The position numbers and the translations under genes were made by a program. From positions 124,001 through 188,000 of the forward strand of contig NZ_JALPRK010000008.1 of the NCBI RefSeq assembly GCF_023195895.1: a DNA stretch of 64,000 nucleotides, read 5' to 3'. Below, in pieces: positions 43,814-52,012 of the stretch. Every line of letters starts with the position of its first letter. The first letter of the stretch is position 1. Under the pieces are notes generated by a model. That model searched no databases, had not been told where the DNA came from, and worked only from the letters and a program-made list of their open reading frames with translations. Source of the stretch: Paenibacillus mellifer (lineage in GTDB: Bacteria > Bacillota > Bacilli > Paenibacillales > Paenibacillaceae).

Positions 43814-44153
43814 TGGATTCCCCTCCAATGCATTGTCCCTTGCCCCAATAACCTGGTGTTAAATCAAAACCGATTTCCGCTTTGGTTTCCCGGTTATCTT
43901 CGGTAGACCAACAATGGAAACCGCATGTCCCGATGAGCTCCTTGGTATCCTTGCTAAACAATCCATATCGGCAACCAGAATCATGGACATGGAAGGCGAT
44001 GATCTCTTCAGCCTCCTGGATGTCTTTACAAACCTTAATATCCATAAATTTCGTGACCTCCGGCACCGAAAAATGCCTGTAGACCGCATCTGCATCTTCC
44101 AAAGTTAATTCTCTCATGAGTAATCTCTCGGTTTCCATATTCGGATAATTCAT
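43803..44153 (-). pseudogene. truncated RimJ/RimL-like GNAT gene
   Basis: The 116-residue frame begins like a normal GNAT (METERLLMRELTLEDADAVY, ELIGTCGFHCWSTEDN, AEIGFDLTPGYWGKGQ) but loses homology immediately after the motif A glycine and ends in CIGGESNEN, which is simply the next gene's ribosome site read through. About 65 C-terminal residues, including most of the acetyl-CoA site, are missing. A deletion fused its middle to the leader of the AAC(6')-like gene. Confidence 0.75.
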
Positions 44154-44177
44154 TTTAAACCGCCTTCAATTAGGGTG

Positions 44178-44999
44178 TTAAGTCCAATCCTCAAAATGCT
44201 CCTCAAGGAATCTGACTTCCTTCTCGTAGTGAGCTAAATGGCCTTCTTCAACAAGCTTGAGAAAGGCCGGGTCTCCGGCAGCGGCACGATCGGATAAGGT
44301 ACTGCACATGGCTTGGATTCGAGAAATGACCCAATTCTTAAAGTCTCCAGGGACTTCCATCCCGTAAGATTGGAAGAACAGCTCAATCCTATTTTTTCGC
44401 CAAGAAGCATGATTCTCCCGAGCATAAGGAACAACCTCGCGATCCACTTCTCCCGGTGAAAAAGCAGTAAGCGGAACGGAAGTATACAAGGTGTAGGCGA
44501 TATCCCACAACCGAGGACCGGGCCCGGCCATATCAAAATCAATGATTCCAACGGGCCGTTGGTGATCAAACACAATATTATACAATGCCGCATCGTTATG
44601 ACAGACCACTTCATGCCTCGATTCATCGGAGTAACGGTTGACCGATTCATGGGTGGTTGCAAATCCTTCAGTGGCATCATGATAACTTCTCAAGAGCTTA
44701 GCCAACTCGGTAAGCACGCTGTCCGACCACATATATTGATCGATTTCAGGATAGTTGTTCCCCGGCACATCGCCTTCAAGATAAGTTAGCATTTCTCTCC
44801 CCTGATCATCTTGCCCCAAATATCTCGGGGAGTGGGCAAAACCTTTGGATTCAAGGTGTTTGAGTAAATCATACACATAAGGGTTGGGCTCCGCCTTTCT
44901 GCGTACGGTTCCCCCTACTTTCACGACCTGATTAATGTTACCGCCGTTCAACATTTCTTCGTGTTCGGACAAGATGTAAACCTCCCATCGATCGATCAT
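44178..44999 (-). CDS. aminoglycoside phosphotransferase (APH) family kinase
   Basis: 273 residues. The Brenner motif is VVCHNDAALYNIVF (catalytic Asp in HND) and the metal-binding segment is GIIDFDMAGPGPRLWDIAY, both in the C-terminal lobe as in APH and choline-kinase-like enzymes. Start: an ATG at 44999 overlaps the previous stop by four bases but has a poor ribosome site; a TTG at 44972 has GGGAGG nine bases ahead and may be the true start. The substrate could be an antibiotic, a sugar or an amino alcohol. Confidence 0.82.
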   Translation of the reverse strand: MIDRWEVYILSEHEEMLNGGNINQVVKVGGTVRRKAEPNPYVYDLLKHLESKGFAHSPRYLGQDDQGREMLTYLEGDVPGNNYPEIDQYMWSDSVLTELAKLLRSYHDATEGFATTHESVNRYSDESRHEVVCHNDAALYNIVFDHQRPVGIIDFDMAGPGPRLWDIAYTLYTSVPLTAFSPGEVDREVVPYARENHASWRKNRIELFFQSYGMEVPGDFKNWVISRIQAMCSTLSDRAAAGDPAFLKLVEEGHLAHYEKEVRFLEEHFEDWT

Positions 45000-45424
45000 T
45001 GCTTCAGATTTCTTTTATAAATATGTCCATGGGTAACTAGAAATAAGATTAGATTATAGAGCAAACTAAACGACACAGCATACAGCCAAATACCGAAATC
45101 CCATGAAAAAATAGGGAACCCCACTATGTCTTGATCTGAACTATTAAATGCATATAAAACCAAAGATACACCAATCCCTTCTAATCCGAGGATCCACATG
45201 AAAATAAATCCTAATACCTTTGTTTTGGAACTAAAATAAATTAAATTTAACATCCCCACAACGTAATAACTAATAATCCAAGTCATTTTACTGCCCAGGG
45301 TGTAGGTATCTGCCTGAAGTAACTCGTCAATTCTCGGATTCAGGAACTCAATCAAACGAATGATCGATAGCGGTACGAGAGTATAAATAAAGAGGAAAAG
45401 AACAAAGAGTATAAAGCGTCTCAC
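44996..45424 (-). CDS. small multi-pass membrane protein, unknown function
   Basis: 142 residues from a GTG at 45424, chosen because AGGAGG lies seven bases upstream; the open frame begins at 45460. Four hydrophobic segments (FILFVLFLFIYTLVPLSII, MTWIISYYVVGMLNLIYF, VLGFIFMWILGLEGIGVSLV, FGIWLYAVSFSLLYNLILFL). The stretch is clearly more AT-rich than its neighbours, which may mark acquired DNA. No domain is recognised. It overlaps the APH-like gene by four bases. Confidence 0.65.
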   Translation of the reverse strand: MRRFILFVLFLFIYTLVPLSIIRLIEFLNPRIDELLQADTYTLGSKMTWIISYYVVGMLNLIYFSSKTKVLGFIFMWILGLEGIGVSLVLYAFNSSDQDIVGFPIFSWDFGIWLYAVSFSLLYNLILFLVTHGHIYKRNLKQ

Positions 45425-45461
45425 CGTACACCCTCCTACAAATCTGATTAGAAAAACCAAA

Positions 45462-46004
45462 CTACTTCCAAAGACGCTTTACATCAATTGCCTTATCCCT
45501 AGTAACCCCCAGCTCATACACATCCGGATTCGTAAGCCGACTCCATGCCTCAAACCCAAATGAATCATCAAAGTGTTTCAAGATTAGTGCCATTAGATTT
45601 CCGTGCGTCACCACAACGATATTCCTTTCCGGCCGTTGGATGAGATCTTGGATGGCAACAACTCCCCGGGTCATCGCCTCATGTGAGGATTCACCACCAG
45701 GTAACTTCAATTCGGGATCTTCAAACGACAGCCTTAAGTGATCCATCCAATCCGGCAAATCGATAGCAGACAAAATCCGCTCACTGAGTCGATCATCTCT
45801 TTGTATGGGTAAAGTTAATCGTTTTGCTAGCGGCTGGATCGTTGAGATTGCCCTTTGGTAGGGGCTGGTCACAATGCTATCGATAGATCGGTCACCTAAC
45901 AAATTCGCCAATTGCTCCGCTTGAAGCCGCCCCTCTTCCGCAAGTTCCGCCGAAGGCTCCTGACCGTTTGCCTTACAATGCCTGATGAGAAAAATACGTT
46001 TCAT
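45462..46004 (-). CDS. histidine phosphatase (phosphoglycerate mutase-like) family protein
   Basis: About 180 residues from an ATG at 46004 (MKRIFLIRHC); ATG 46007 and GTG 46016 are possible. The catalytic region is LIRHCKANG, where the usual RHG has Cys in place of Gly, and the second histidine is in IVVVTHGNLMALI. A substrate arm with LKLPGGESSHEAMTR is present. Members dephosphorylate sugar phosphates, nucleotides or small metabolites. It lies 37 bases before the small membrane protein gene. Confidence 0.82.
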   Translation of the reverse strand: MKRIFLIRHCKANGQEPSAELAEEGRLQAEQLANLLGDRSIDSIVTSPYQRAISTIQPLAKRLTLPIQRDDRLSERILSAIDLPDWMDHLRLSFEDPELKLPGGESSHEAMTRGVVAIQDLIQRPERNIVVVTHGNLMALILKHFDDSFGFEAWSRLTNPDVYELGVTRDKAIDVKRLWK

Positions 46005-46140
46005 CATATCACCCACTGCTTATTGATAGGGATGGTCCTCTAGGTCCTTGATTGACTATACACGTTTCGTCCTCTGATCTGGTACTTGTTGTAGTTCAAT
46101 CCCTCTATGATTGCAGTCCACTCTCCGAAGGCATGAATAA

Positions 46141-46585
46141 TCACCCGCTTGTGATCCACTCCTCCTTTAGTAGTCCATAAATCACCTTATCCACAAAACG
46201 GTCGATGAACCATTCCGCTTGGCGCAGGGTGCCTTCTCGAACAAATCCAATGTTTTCAGGGATTTTTCGGCTTTTTAAGTTTTCAGGTTGAACTCTAATT
46301 TCGATACGATTGAGCTCTAGCTCTTCAAATACATACCTAACAACTTCGCGACATGCTCGGCTTATGACACCTCTTCCTTCAAAGTCTTGGGCAAGTCCCG
46401 GTTGCATTTTTATGAATGGATCTTGTAATGAAGTCCTTAACATCTTCAAAAGTATGAGTATGATGCGGAAATTCAAGCCACCTGCCAAAATGATCCCGGT
46501 TGTTTTGAATAAGCTCGAACAAATTAACGGTATGACTTAGGTCAAACAACTCAATCTGTAGTTTTTCATCAATTCTTCTTCGCAT
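46141..46585 (-). pseudogene. RimL-type acetyltransferase with internal deletion and frameshift
   Basis: The first frame gives MRRRIDEKLQIELFDLSHTV to FITRSIHKNATGT and then stops. A second frame gives GLAQDFEGRGVISRACREVV and LNRIEIRVQPENLKSRKI, then GFVREGTLRQAEWFIDRF to the normal C-terminus. Intact RimL-like enzymes have roughly 45-50 residues between these two parts. So an internal deletion of about 140 bases, which also broke the frame, removed the central strands. Not functional. Confidence 0.78.
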
Positions 46586-46611
46586 CGAATCACCCCCGAT
46601 TAGCCCATTAC

Positions 46612-46932
46612 CTAAACGATCCCTTTGGTTATCTGGGGATACACCACACTCAAGATTACCGATGCTATTAACATAATAAGCAGGATTCTAGGATACTTCT
46701 CCCTCAAATAACGAAGCGTCTGGTACAGGCAAAATAATAATAGAGGAATTGCAATTAAGGAGCTAATATGCCACTGGGTCTGCCCATCCTTCGTCCAGCT
46801 ACCAATCCCACTGAATTCCAGGAAGCAGTCCAATAATGAATAACCGTAAACGTGATTTGTGGCTAGGATCAACAATATGAAATAGACCGTCATCCATAGC
46901 CAGCCTTTGTTCACCTGATGACCTTGTTTCAT
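46612..46932 (-). CDS. small membrane protein, unknown function
   Basis: 106 residues with three hydrophobic stretches (WLWMTVYFILLILATNHVYG, ISSLIAIPLLLFCLYQTLRY, ILLIMLIASVILSVVY). No domain is recognised. It lies 15 bases downstream of the PhzF gene and is likely co-transcribed with it. Confidence 0.55.
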   Translation of the reverse strand: MKQGHQVNKGWLWMTVYFILLILATNHVYGYSLLDCFLEFSGIGSWTKDGQTQWHISSLIAIPLLLFCLYQTLRYLREKYPRILLIMLIASVILSVVYPQITKGIV

Positions 46933-46947
46933 TATTAAAGACCTCCG

Positions 46948-47838
46948 CTATTCGATCTTCATTTCCTTTACGAAAACCGCGGTACCTCTGATGGATATCT
47001 CCAAATCCTGATTTTGATCTCCTCTTGTGGCTTGCACGAATACTCTTCCATCTCTCCCGATTTCCATCCCCTGCTCAACGAGAAACTCAACCTTTCTCTC
47101 TACTTGATTCATATAAGTTAAATAATACGCTCCCATTACACCCGAGGCCGTTCCCGTAACCGGATCCTCTATGGTGCCTGAATACGGAGACGAGAAATGT
47201 CGTGCATGCATAAATGCACCCGGGTCGTGCGTTTCCATACAAAAAGGATGGATAGAAGTCCTTGGGTTTTCTTTCAAGATGTCAGGAAATATGCGATTCT
47301 TGGGGGCCATTTTCATGAATGAGGATAACCTTCGAATGGGGACTAATAATGTCCAGGTTCCTGTACTGCCATAGACGATGGGGAGGGATGATTCGATTTC
47401 GCTGCTGGTCAAACCCAGGGATTCCGCTAACAGTTCAACGTCCCCGCTAAATGAGAGGAATTGCGGACGATCTTGCCTCATTTCAATCTCCAGCGTAGGA
47501 TCCGCCGTCTTCAAAGAGACCGGCAAAACTCCGGCACGGGTTTCAATCGAAAGAGAGGTTTTTTCCTGCAAAACCCCTTTATCCTTCAAACAATGGATCG
47601 AGGCTATGGTCGCATGCCCGCATAAATTGATCTCGTGCCCGGGAGTAAAATACCTCAACCGCAGATCGGCTACGCTGGACTTGAGCACAAATACGGTCTC
47701 ATTAAATCCCACGGCGCTAGCGATCTGCTGCATATCCACATCACTTAAGGAATCCGCATGAAGAACGACGCCAGCCGGATTTCCGTAGTTCGGTTTGGTT
47801 GAAAACGCATCATAATGATAAACTGTGATCCTATTCAT
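46948..47838 (-). CDS. PhzF family phenazine-biosynthesis-like isomerase
   Basis: 296 residues from the ATG at 47838; the frame is open to 47940 but the earlier part is not PhzF-like. The N-terminal MNRITVYHYDAFSTKPNYGN and PAGVVLHADSLS, AVGFNETVFVL with the catalytic glutamate, YFTPGHEINLCGHATIASIH and the second-domain EDPVTGTASGVMGAYYL are classic for the family. PhzF enzymes are diaminopimelate-epimerase-fold isomerases; most non-phenazine members have unknown substrates. A TATAAT lies about 40 bases upstream. Confidence 0.88.
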   Translation of the reverse strand: MNRITVYHYDAFSTKPNYGNPAGVVLHADSLSDVDMQQIASAVGFNETVFVLKSSVADLRLRYFTPGHEINLCGHATIASIHCLKDKGVLQEKTSLSIETRAGVLPVSLKTADPTLEIEMRQDRPQFLSFSGDVELLAESLGLTSSEIESSLPIVYGSTGTWTLLVPIRRLSSFMKMAPKNRIFPDILKENPRTSIHPFCMETHDPGAFMHARHFSSPYSGTIEDPVTGTASGVMGAYYLTYMNQVERKVEFLVEQGMEIGRDGRVFVQATRGDQNQDLEISIRGTAVFVKEMKIE

Positions 47839-47922
47839 CCTTAAACCCACTTTCAAATTTAGGCTGCACCCTTCCATAATTATACAACCATAGTTAGGAG
47901 GCGGAAGCAACGATTCTGTTAT

Positions 47923-47952
47923 AAAAAAGACCCCCGCCAACGCAGAGGTCTT
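47923..47952 (-). terminator. terminator after the MerR-like gene
   Basis: AAGACC / GGTCTT stem with a partly paired GC-rich interior, followed on the minus strand by TTTTTTAT. It lies 12 bases after the stop of the regulator gene at 47965. Confidence 0.75.
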
Positions 47953-47964
47953 ATCCTAAGGAGT

Positions 47965-48228
47965 CTATGATTCTTCCATCAGCTTCGTTTTGATCTCCGG
48001 GACCGACATTCCCTCGGAACGCAGTTGCTTGATCCAAGAGATTCGTTCTACCGTTTCTTCCCGCCGGTACCGGCGCGTCAGATTCTCTTCAGCCTGCTCG
48101 AACGGCAGCATGCCTTCTTCCGTGTAGAACTTCAAGGTACTGTAGCGGGTCGCCGTCAGCCGCGCCAGTTCGCCGATCGTCACGAACTCCGAGGCCAGAA
48201 TGGCTTCCATGGTACGTTGTCTGGACAT
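47965..48228 (-). CDS. MerR-like helix-turn-helix regulator, short form
   Basis: 87 residues. FVTIGELARLTATRYSTLKF then YTEEGMLPFEQAEENL and TRRYRREETVERISWIKQLR follow the MerR winged-helix and linker pattern, but there is no effector domain, so it is a minimal MerR-type binder. It is 15 bases below the unknown gene at 48244 and shares its promoter. This makes it a candidate autoregulator acting at the heptad repeat near 49305-49346. Confidence 0.75.
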   Translation of the reverse strand: MSRQRTMEAILASEFVTIGELARLTATRYSTLKFYTEEGMLPFEQAEENLTRRYRREETVERISWIKQLRSEGMSVPEIKTKLMEES

Positions 48229-48243
48229 AGGGGCAGGACTCCT

Positions 48244-49251
48244 TTAAATCGGGCGTTTCGGAAGCAGTCGTACCCCTTGGATCGGGATGCGCACCGTGAC
48301 AAAATGAGGAACCGCTTCATAAACCAGATTATCGATTTTGATCGTGGGAATCTCTCCGTCCTTCAGCACAGTAAATACATGACCTTGCGCCTCAAGCCGC
48401 TCTTTGACGGCCTCTAGGCGTTGCTTGGAGTTGGAGAACCAGGCCTCCGTCTCAATAAACACCGCCTGCGTGCGATCCAGCAAAGGGAACAGGAAGAGCA
48501 TGCCGGTGCCGACCGAAGTGCGAATGAACGTTTTCTTCATACGTAAAACATGCTTGATCGCAAATTCCCATCCCCGATAGATTTGAATCGGAAATAGCGT
48601 ATGCGCCAACGAATTGCTGGGGTCCAACTCGTTCATTCGTGCCGCCACAAGGTCCAGTTCATTCCGCGAAAAGAGATCTGGCAAGCAGCCGCTCTCCCGC
48701 AGCAGCCACAAAAGGCAAATCGCATCGTCGCTGACCTGTCCCTCCTCCAGGATCTCCGCACGGAACCCCTCCGTCATCCTCGTATATTCATCAATCGGAC
48801 AGCGATACTCCTTGATCGATAAGCCTGCCGATTCGTAATACATATCGCAACCGAGCAAATTCGGGATCTCCTCCAAGGCCCCGAGATCCGACAGAGTCTT
48901 CGCCATGACGAGCTCAAAACGAGCCAACTTCCTTTTGGACAGCGAAGAAGCATGCTTCAACCACCAGAACAAGTCATGTTGACGACCGCGAGCTTTCAAA
49001 CGAACCCCATCGAGGATCATCTCTCGGTAAGCCGCTTCCCCGTTTGGGGTGTTCTCCCCCGTCCTCGTTGCAGGCTGGATTTTGCCCTTCGCACCGGTTA
49101 ACCCGCCGTCCAGATAAACCTCCAGAATAACAGCAGCCGCCATCGCACGAAGCGATATCTTCTTGACGGTCGTCATCATGTTACTTCGCTGCGCATTCAG
49201 CGCGATCATCGAAAACCGTTGTGCCAAGCTAAAATCGGTAAACTCTGCCAT
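48244..49251 (-). CDS. unknown protein paired with MerR-like regulator
   Basis: 335 residues from an ATG at 49251 (GGGGGAGTTTGGCG upstream). No signal peptide or membrane helices. The N-terminal half is helical with SLAQRFSMIALNAQRSNMMT and LRAMAAAVILEVYLDGGLTG, which is loosely like GPP34-type helical proteins; I would not assign it. The C-terminal third has an AFIETEAWFSNSKQRLEAVK helix and a basic end. It is transcribed from a strong promoter with a heptad repeat at the start point, together with the MerR-like gene. Confidence 0.65.
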   Translation of the reverse strand: MAEFTDFSLAQRFSMIALNAQRSNMMTTVKKISLRAMAAAVILEVYLDGGLTGAKGKIQPATRTGENTPNGEAAYREMILDGVRLKARGRQHDLFWWLKHASSLSKRKLARFELVMAKTLSDLGALEEIPNLLGCDMYYESAGLSIKEYRCPIDEYTRMTEGFRAEILEEGQVSDDAICLLWLLRESGCLPDLFSRNELDLVAARMNELDPSNSLAHTLFPIQIYRGWEFAIKHVLRMKKTFIRTSVGTGMLFLFPLLDRTQAVFIETEAWFSNSKQRLEAVKERLEAQGHVFTVLKDGEIPTIKIDNLVYEAVPHFVTVRIPIQGVRLLPKRPI

Positions 49252-49304
49252 CGCCAAACTCCCCCATCGACCTGGAATCGAGTGACCTTATCTTTGACAA
49301 AACC

Positions 49305-49346
49305 ACTTATTACTTACTACTTACTACTTACTACTTACTATTTACA
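49305..49346. repeat. heptanucleotide direct repeats at the transcription start
   Basis: Four perfect tandem copies of ACTTACT (49312-49339; AGTAAGT on the coding strand) flanked by degenerate copies ACTTATT (49305) and ATTTACA (49340). The repeats begin at the predicted start point of the promoter at 49346-49374 and run into the leader of the unknown gene at 48244-49251. Confidence 0.85.
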
Positions 49347-49374
49347 CCATATTCCTTTTGGGATGTTTTGTCAA
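49346..49374 (-). promoter_or_regulatory. strong promoter of the unknown gene and MerR-like pair
   Basis: On the minus strand: perfect -35 TTGACA (49374-49369), 17-base spacer, -10 TATGGT (49351-49346). The expected start near 49339 falls on the first heptad. The leader is about 88 bases. Confidence 0.75.
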
Positions 49375-49414
49375 TTGGGGTGCCGCAAATGGCTCGAATT
49401 CAGTCTAACACTCC

Positions 49415-51781
49415 TTAGTCCTCAACCTTCATCAGACCCTTGGAGATCGCCGTCCCCATAAACGGACTTGCCCTCCCCACGCTAAACAGCTGCAAATGGT
49501 GCATCGCGCGAGTGCAGGCCGTGTAGAACAACCGCCGCAAGCTCTCTTCCCCATAGGACCGTGCAGAGGCATCGTAAATAATCACCGCGTCAAACTCGAT
49601 GCCTTTTGCTAAATAAGCCGGAATAACCACCACGCCCTGCTTGTATTCAATCGAATCACGGGTCACCAGCTTGAACTCGCGGATTCGTTCTTCTCCCAGG
49701 GCTTCATAAGCAGCTGCGCTTTCCGCTGCTGACCGACATACGATCGCAATCGTATCCGCCCCGCGAGCTTTCAAATCGGCAACCTTGTGTTCAATAAGGC
49801 GGTGCAGTTCCGAAAGGTCGGCCACCTGCGTCAACGTCGGCTTCTCCCCTTTACGCTCAAACGGCTCGATGTTTTCGCCGCCGGGGATCAGGCTCCGCGT
49901 GAACTCAACGATCGGCCGGGTCGACCGATAGCTGCGACGCAGTAAGATCGTTTCGGTAGCTTCCGGCCCGTAAAGGCGAGTTAGCTCCTGGAAATCAGCT
50001 ATACTGGCGGCATGAGCAAAGATCGCCTGATGGAAATCACCGAGTACCGTCAGTTTCGCGGCGGGAAACAGCCTTTTGATAAACTCGAATTGGAGCGGGG
50101 AGTAATCCTGCGCCTCATCGATCAATACATGGCGGATGGACACGTTCGTCTGGAACCCAAGAATCAGCTCATGCAGCAGCAAAAAGGGGGTCGCATCCTC
50201 GTAAAACAATTTGCCTTCATCGAGATTCCGAATCGTGATGCGGCAAATATCCACCAAGTCTTCCCGCAATTCCGCCTCCTCCGCTTCCAACCCGGAGCTG
50301 GTGTGGAGCATCGGCATCTCAAATAGCTGTTTATAAATGCCAGTTAGGTCGAAGAACCGCAGCTCGCGGATCATCTCCCTTAACGGCTTCATCTTCTTCC
50401 GAACGATTATGCGAGCCAGTTCTCTCGATAAGCGTTCGCCTTCGATCTCTTCATCGGAATCCTCGGTCAACCCGTGTTTTTTGCGAATCTGCTCATAAGC
50501 CCGTTCGTATTGCTCATTGCTGAGCAGCTCAATCGCATCCTGCACCCATGGCTTTCGGCGCTCCAACTTCTCGATTTCACCGATCCGTTCGTTCAACCAT
50601 GTCGTCAGCCGTTCGATTCGTCCGGATAAACGCAGGGTCTCGTCACCGCTGTAAAATTGCTCCGTCATTTCTTCAGCCGTGATCAACGTCTCCCCGCGAA
50701 ACTGTAGAGGCAGGAATCGCATGCCGCTTTGCTCCAAGGTAGAACGATAAGCTTGAATCGCCTCCAAAAATGACACGGACGCCTTTAAACGAATCGCGGC
50801 CATACGCGCCGGATAATCCGGATTGTCGTTCGCCGTCAGTAAGTATTCCAGTTGCGCGTAAGCATCCTCGACCTTGAAGAGGCCGCTAAGCCGGTGATCG
50901 AGATATTCCTGGAACGTCACCTGTTGCATGTTCTCTTCGCCAAGTTCGGGAAGCACGCCGGATACATAAGTCTGAAACATCACATTGGGCGAAAATAACA
51001 CGATCTGATCCGCCGTTATCCGTTCGCGGTATTTGTATAGCAAATAAGCGATCCGCTGCAAAGCTGCCGAGGTTTTCCCGCTGCCGGCTGCGCCTTGGAC
51101 AATGAGCAGCCGGGCGCGATCGTGCCGGATGATCCGGTTCTGTTCCTGCTGGATCGTTGCCACGATGCTGCGCATCTGCGAATTGGCGGTTTGACCAAGT
51201 ACCTCCTGCAGCACCTCGTCTCCGATCGTCAGCGAAGTATCGAACATCGATTCAATCCGCCCCCGGCGAATCAGATATTGCCATTTCCTCTTCAACTCCC
51301 CATGAATCATCCCGCCGGGCGTGGAGTACTCAGCTGGTCCAGGCGCGTAATCGTAATACACGCTGGAGATTGGTGCCCGCCAATCGTAAATCAGAAACCG
51401 CTCCCCGCTTGGATCCATCAAAGAGGAGACGCCGATATAAACCTGCTCCATCTCCGGCTCACCTTCTTCGGCAAAATCGATCCGTCCGAAGTAAGGATTC
51501 TCCTGCATTCGCAGCAGCGCGGCCCGACGTTTAGAAGCTTGGCGATGGCTGCTTTGGCTTAACGACAATACTTCGGCCTGTTGGCGCAGGCTGATCACCG
51601 TTTCCAGAAAGTCGTCGAAATTATCCAGATTGACCGTAACATCCTCCCAGAAATGCTTGCGGAACTCAACGACTTCATTTCTATGCCGCGAAGCATCCTC
51701 CTCCAGTTCGCCAATGCTCTCTGCGAGGACCTCCATCACACAGTCCAACCGTTCCTGTTCCCGCTGTAGCTCCTGATTCAT
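49415..51781 (-). CDS. helD: HelD-type RNA polymerase recycling motor (UvrD-like ATPase)
   Basis: 788 residues from the ATG at 51781 (AAAGGAG ten bases upstream). Order: N-terminal coiled coil (LQREQERLDCVMEVLAESIG) that enters the RNA polymerase secondary channel in known HelD, the YDWRAPISSVYYDYAPGPAE segment, Walker A in IVQGAAGSGKTSAALQRIAY near residue 230, Walker B LIDEAQDYSPLQFEF, LRRSYRSTRPIVEF and a C-terminal helicase motif region. HelD removes stalled RNA polymerase from DNA using ATP. Length and order are those of Gram-positive HelD. No terminator was seen after it. Confidence 0.93.
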   Translation of the reverse strand: MNQELQREQERLDCVMEVLAESIGELEEDASRHRNEVVEFRKHFWEDVTVNLDNFDDFLETVISLRQQAEVLSLSQSSHRQASKRRAALLRMQENPYFGRIDFAEEGEPEMEQVYIGVSSLMDPSGERFLIYDWRAPISSVYYDYAPGPAEYSTPGGMIHGELKRKWQYLIRRGRIESMFDTSLTIGDEVLQEVLGQTANSQMRSIVATIQQEQNRIIRHDRARLLIVQGAAGSGKTSAALQRIAYLLYKYRERITADQIVLFSPNVMFQTYVSGVLPELGEENMQQVTFQEYLDHRLSGLFKVEDAYAQLEYLLTANDNPDYPARMAAIRLKASVSFLEAIQAYRSTLEQSGMRFLPLQFRGETLITAEEMTEQFYSGDETLRLSGRIERLTTWLNERIGEIEKLERRKPWVQDAIELLSNEQYERAYEQIRKKHGLTEDSDEEIEGERLSRELARIIVRKKMKPLREMIRELRFFDLTGIYKQLFEMPMLHTSSGLEAEEAELREDLVDICRITIRNLDEGKLFYEDATPFLLLHELILGFQTNVSIRHVLIDEAQDYSPLQFEFIKRLFPAAKLTVLGDFHQAIFAHAASIADFQELTRLYGPEATETILLRRSYRSTRPIVEFTRSLIPGGENIEPFERKGEKPTLTQVADLSELHRLIEHKVADLKARGADTIAIVCRSAAESAAAYEALGEERIREFKLVTRDSIEYKQGVVVIPAYLAKGIEFDAVIIYDASARSYGEESLRRLFYTACTRAMHHLQLFSVGRASPFMGTAISKGLMKVED

Positions 51782-51810
51782 AATCAGCACTCCTTTCGTA
51801 AAAATGGGGG

Positions 51811-51839
51811 TTGACTTGAAGTGATTTTTTCTGTACAAT
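51811..51839 (+). promoter_or_regulatory. plus-strand promoter opposite the helD leader
   Basis: -35 TTGACT (51811-51816), 17-base spacer, -10 TACAAT (51834-51839). It points rightwards into a gap with no plus-strand protein gene until 53898. Confidence 0.65.
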
Positions 51840-51845
51840 AAAATT

Positions 51846-51907
51846 AGGAAATGTATACTCAAATACTGAATACCTGACGCATGTTATTCAAATATAGCAT
51901 GTTTTTT
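51846..51907 (+). ncRNA. candidate short RNA divergent from helD
   Basis: Bounded by the promoter at 51811-51839 and by a hairpin with stem CATGTTAT / ATAGCATG (51880-51887 with 51894-51901) followed by six T residues (51902-51907). The transcript would be about 62 bases with no ribosome site or frame. The hairpin could alternatively be an operator for helD. Confidence 0.4.
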
Positions 51908-51931
51908 GACGTTTATCAATACGAAGTGCTT

Positions 51932-51969
51932 AAGCCGCGCCCTCCCCTCACTGGGGTGGAACGCGGCTT
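51932..51969. terminator. GC-rich terminator hairpin before the nitroreductase stop
   Basis: AAGCCGCG (51932-51939) pairs with CGCGGCTT (51962-51969) around an inner CCCC/GGGG stem. It serves as terminator of the minus-strand nitroreductase gene and as back-up for the plus-strand transcript; T tracts are short on both sides. Confidence 0.65.
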
Positions 51970-52012
51970 TTAAGATTGGATCAGTTATTCACTTGCCTTG
52001 CCTGCCTCCGGA

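Noticed and set aside
49305..49346. Heptad repeat considered as a CRISPR fragment
   Set aside because: Units are 7 bases in tandem with no spacers and no cas genes nearby.
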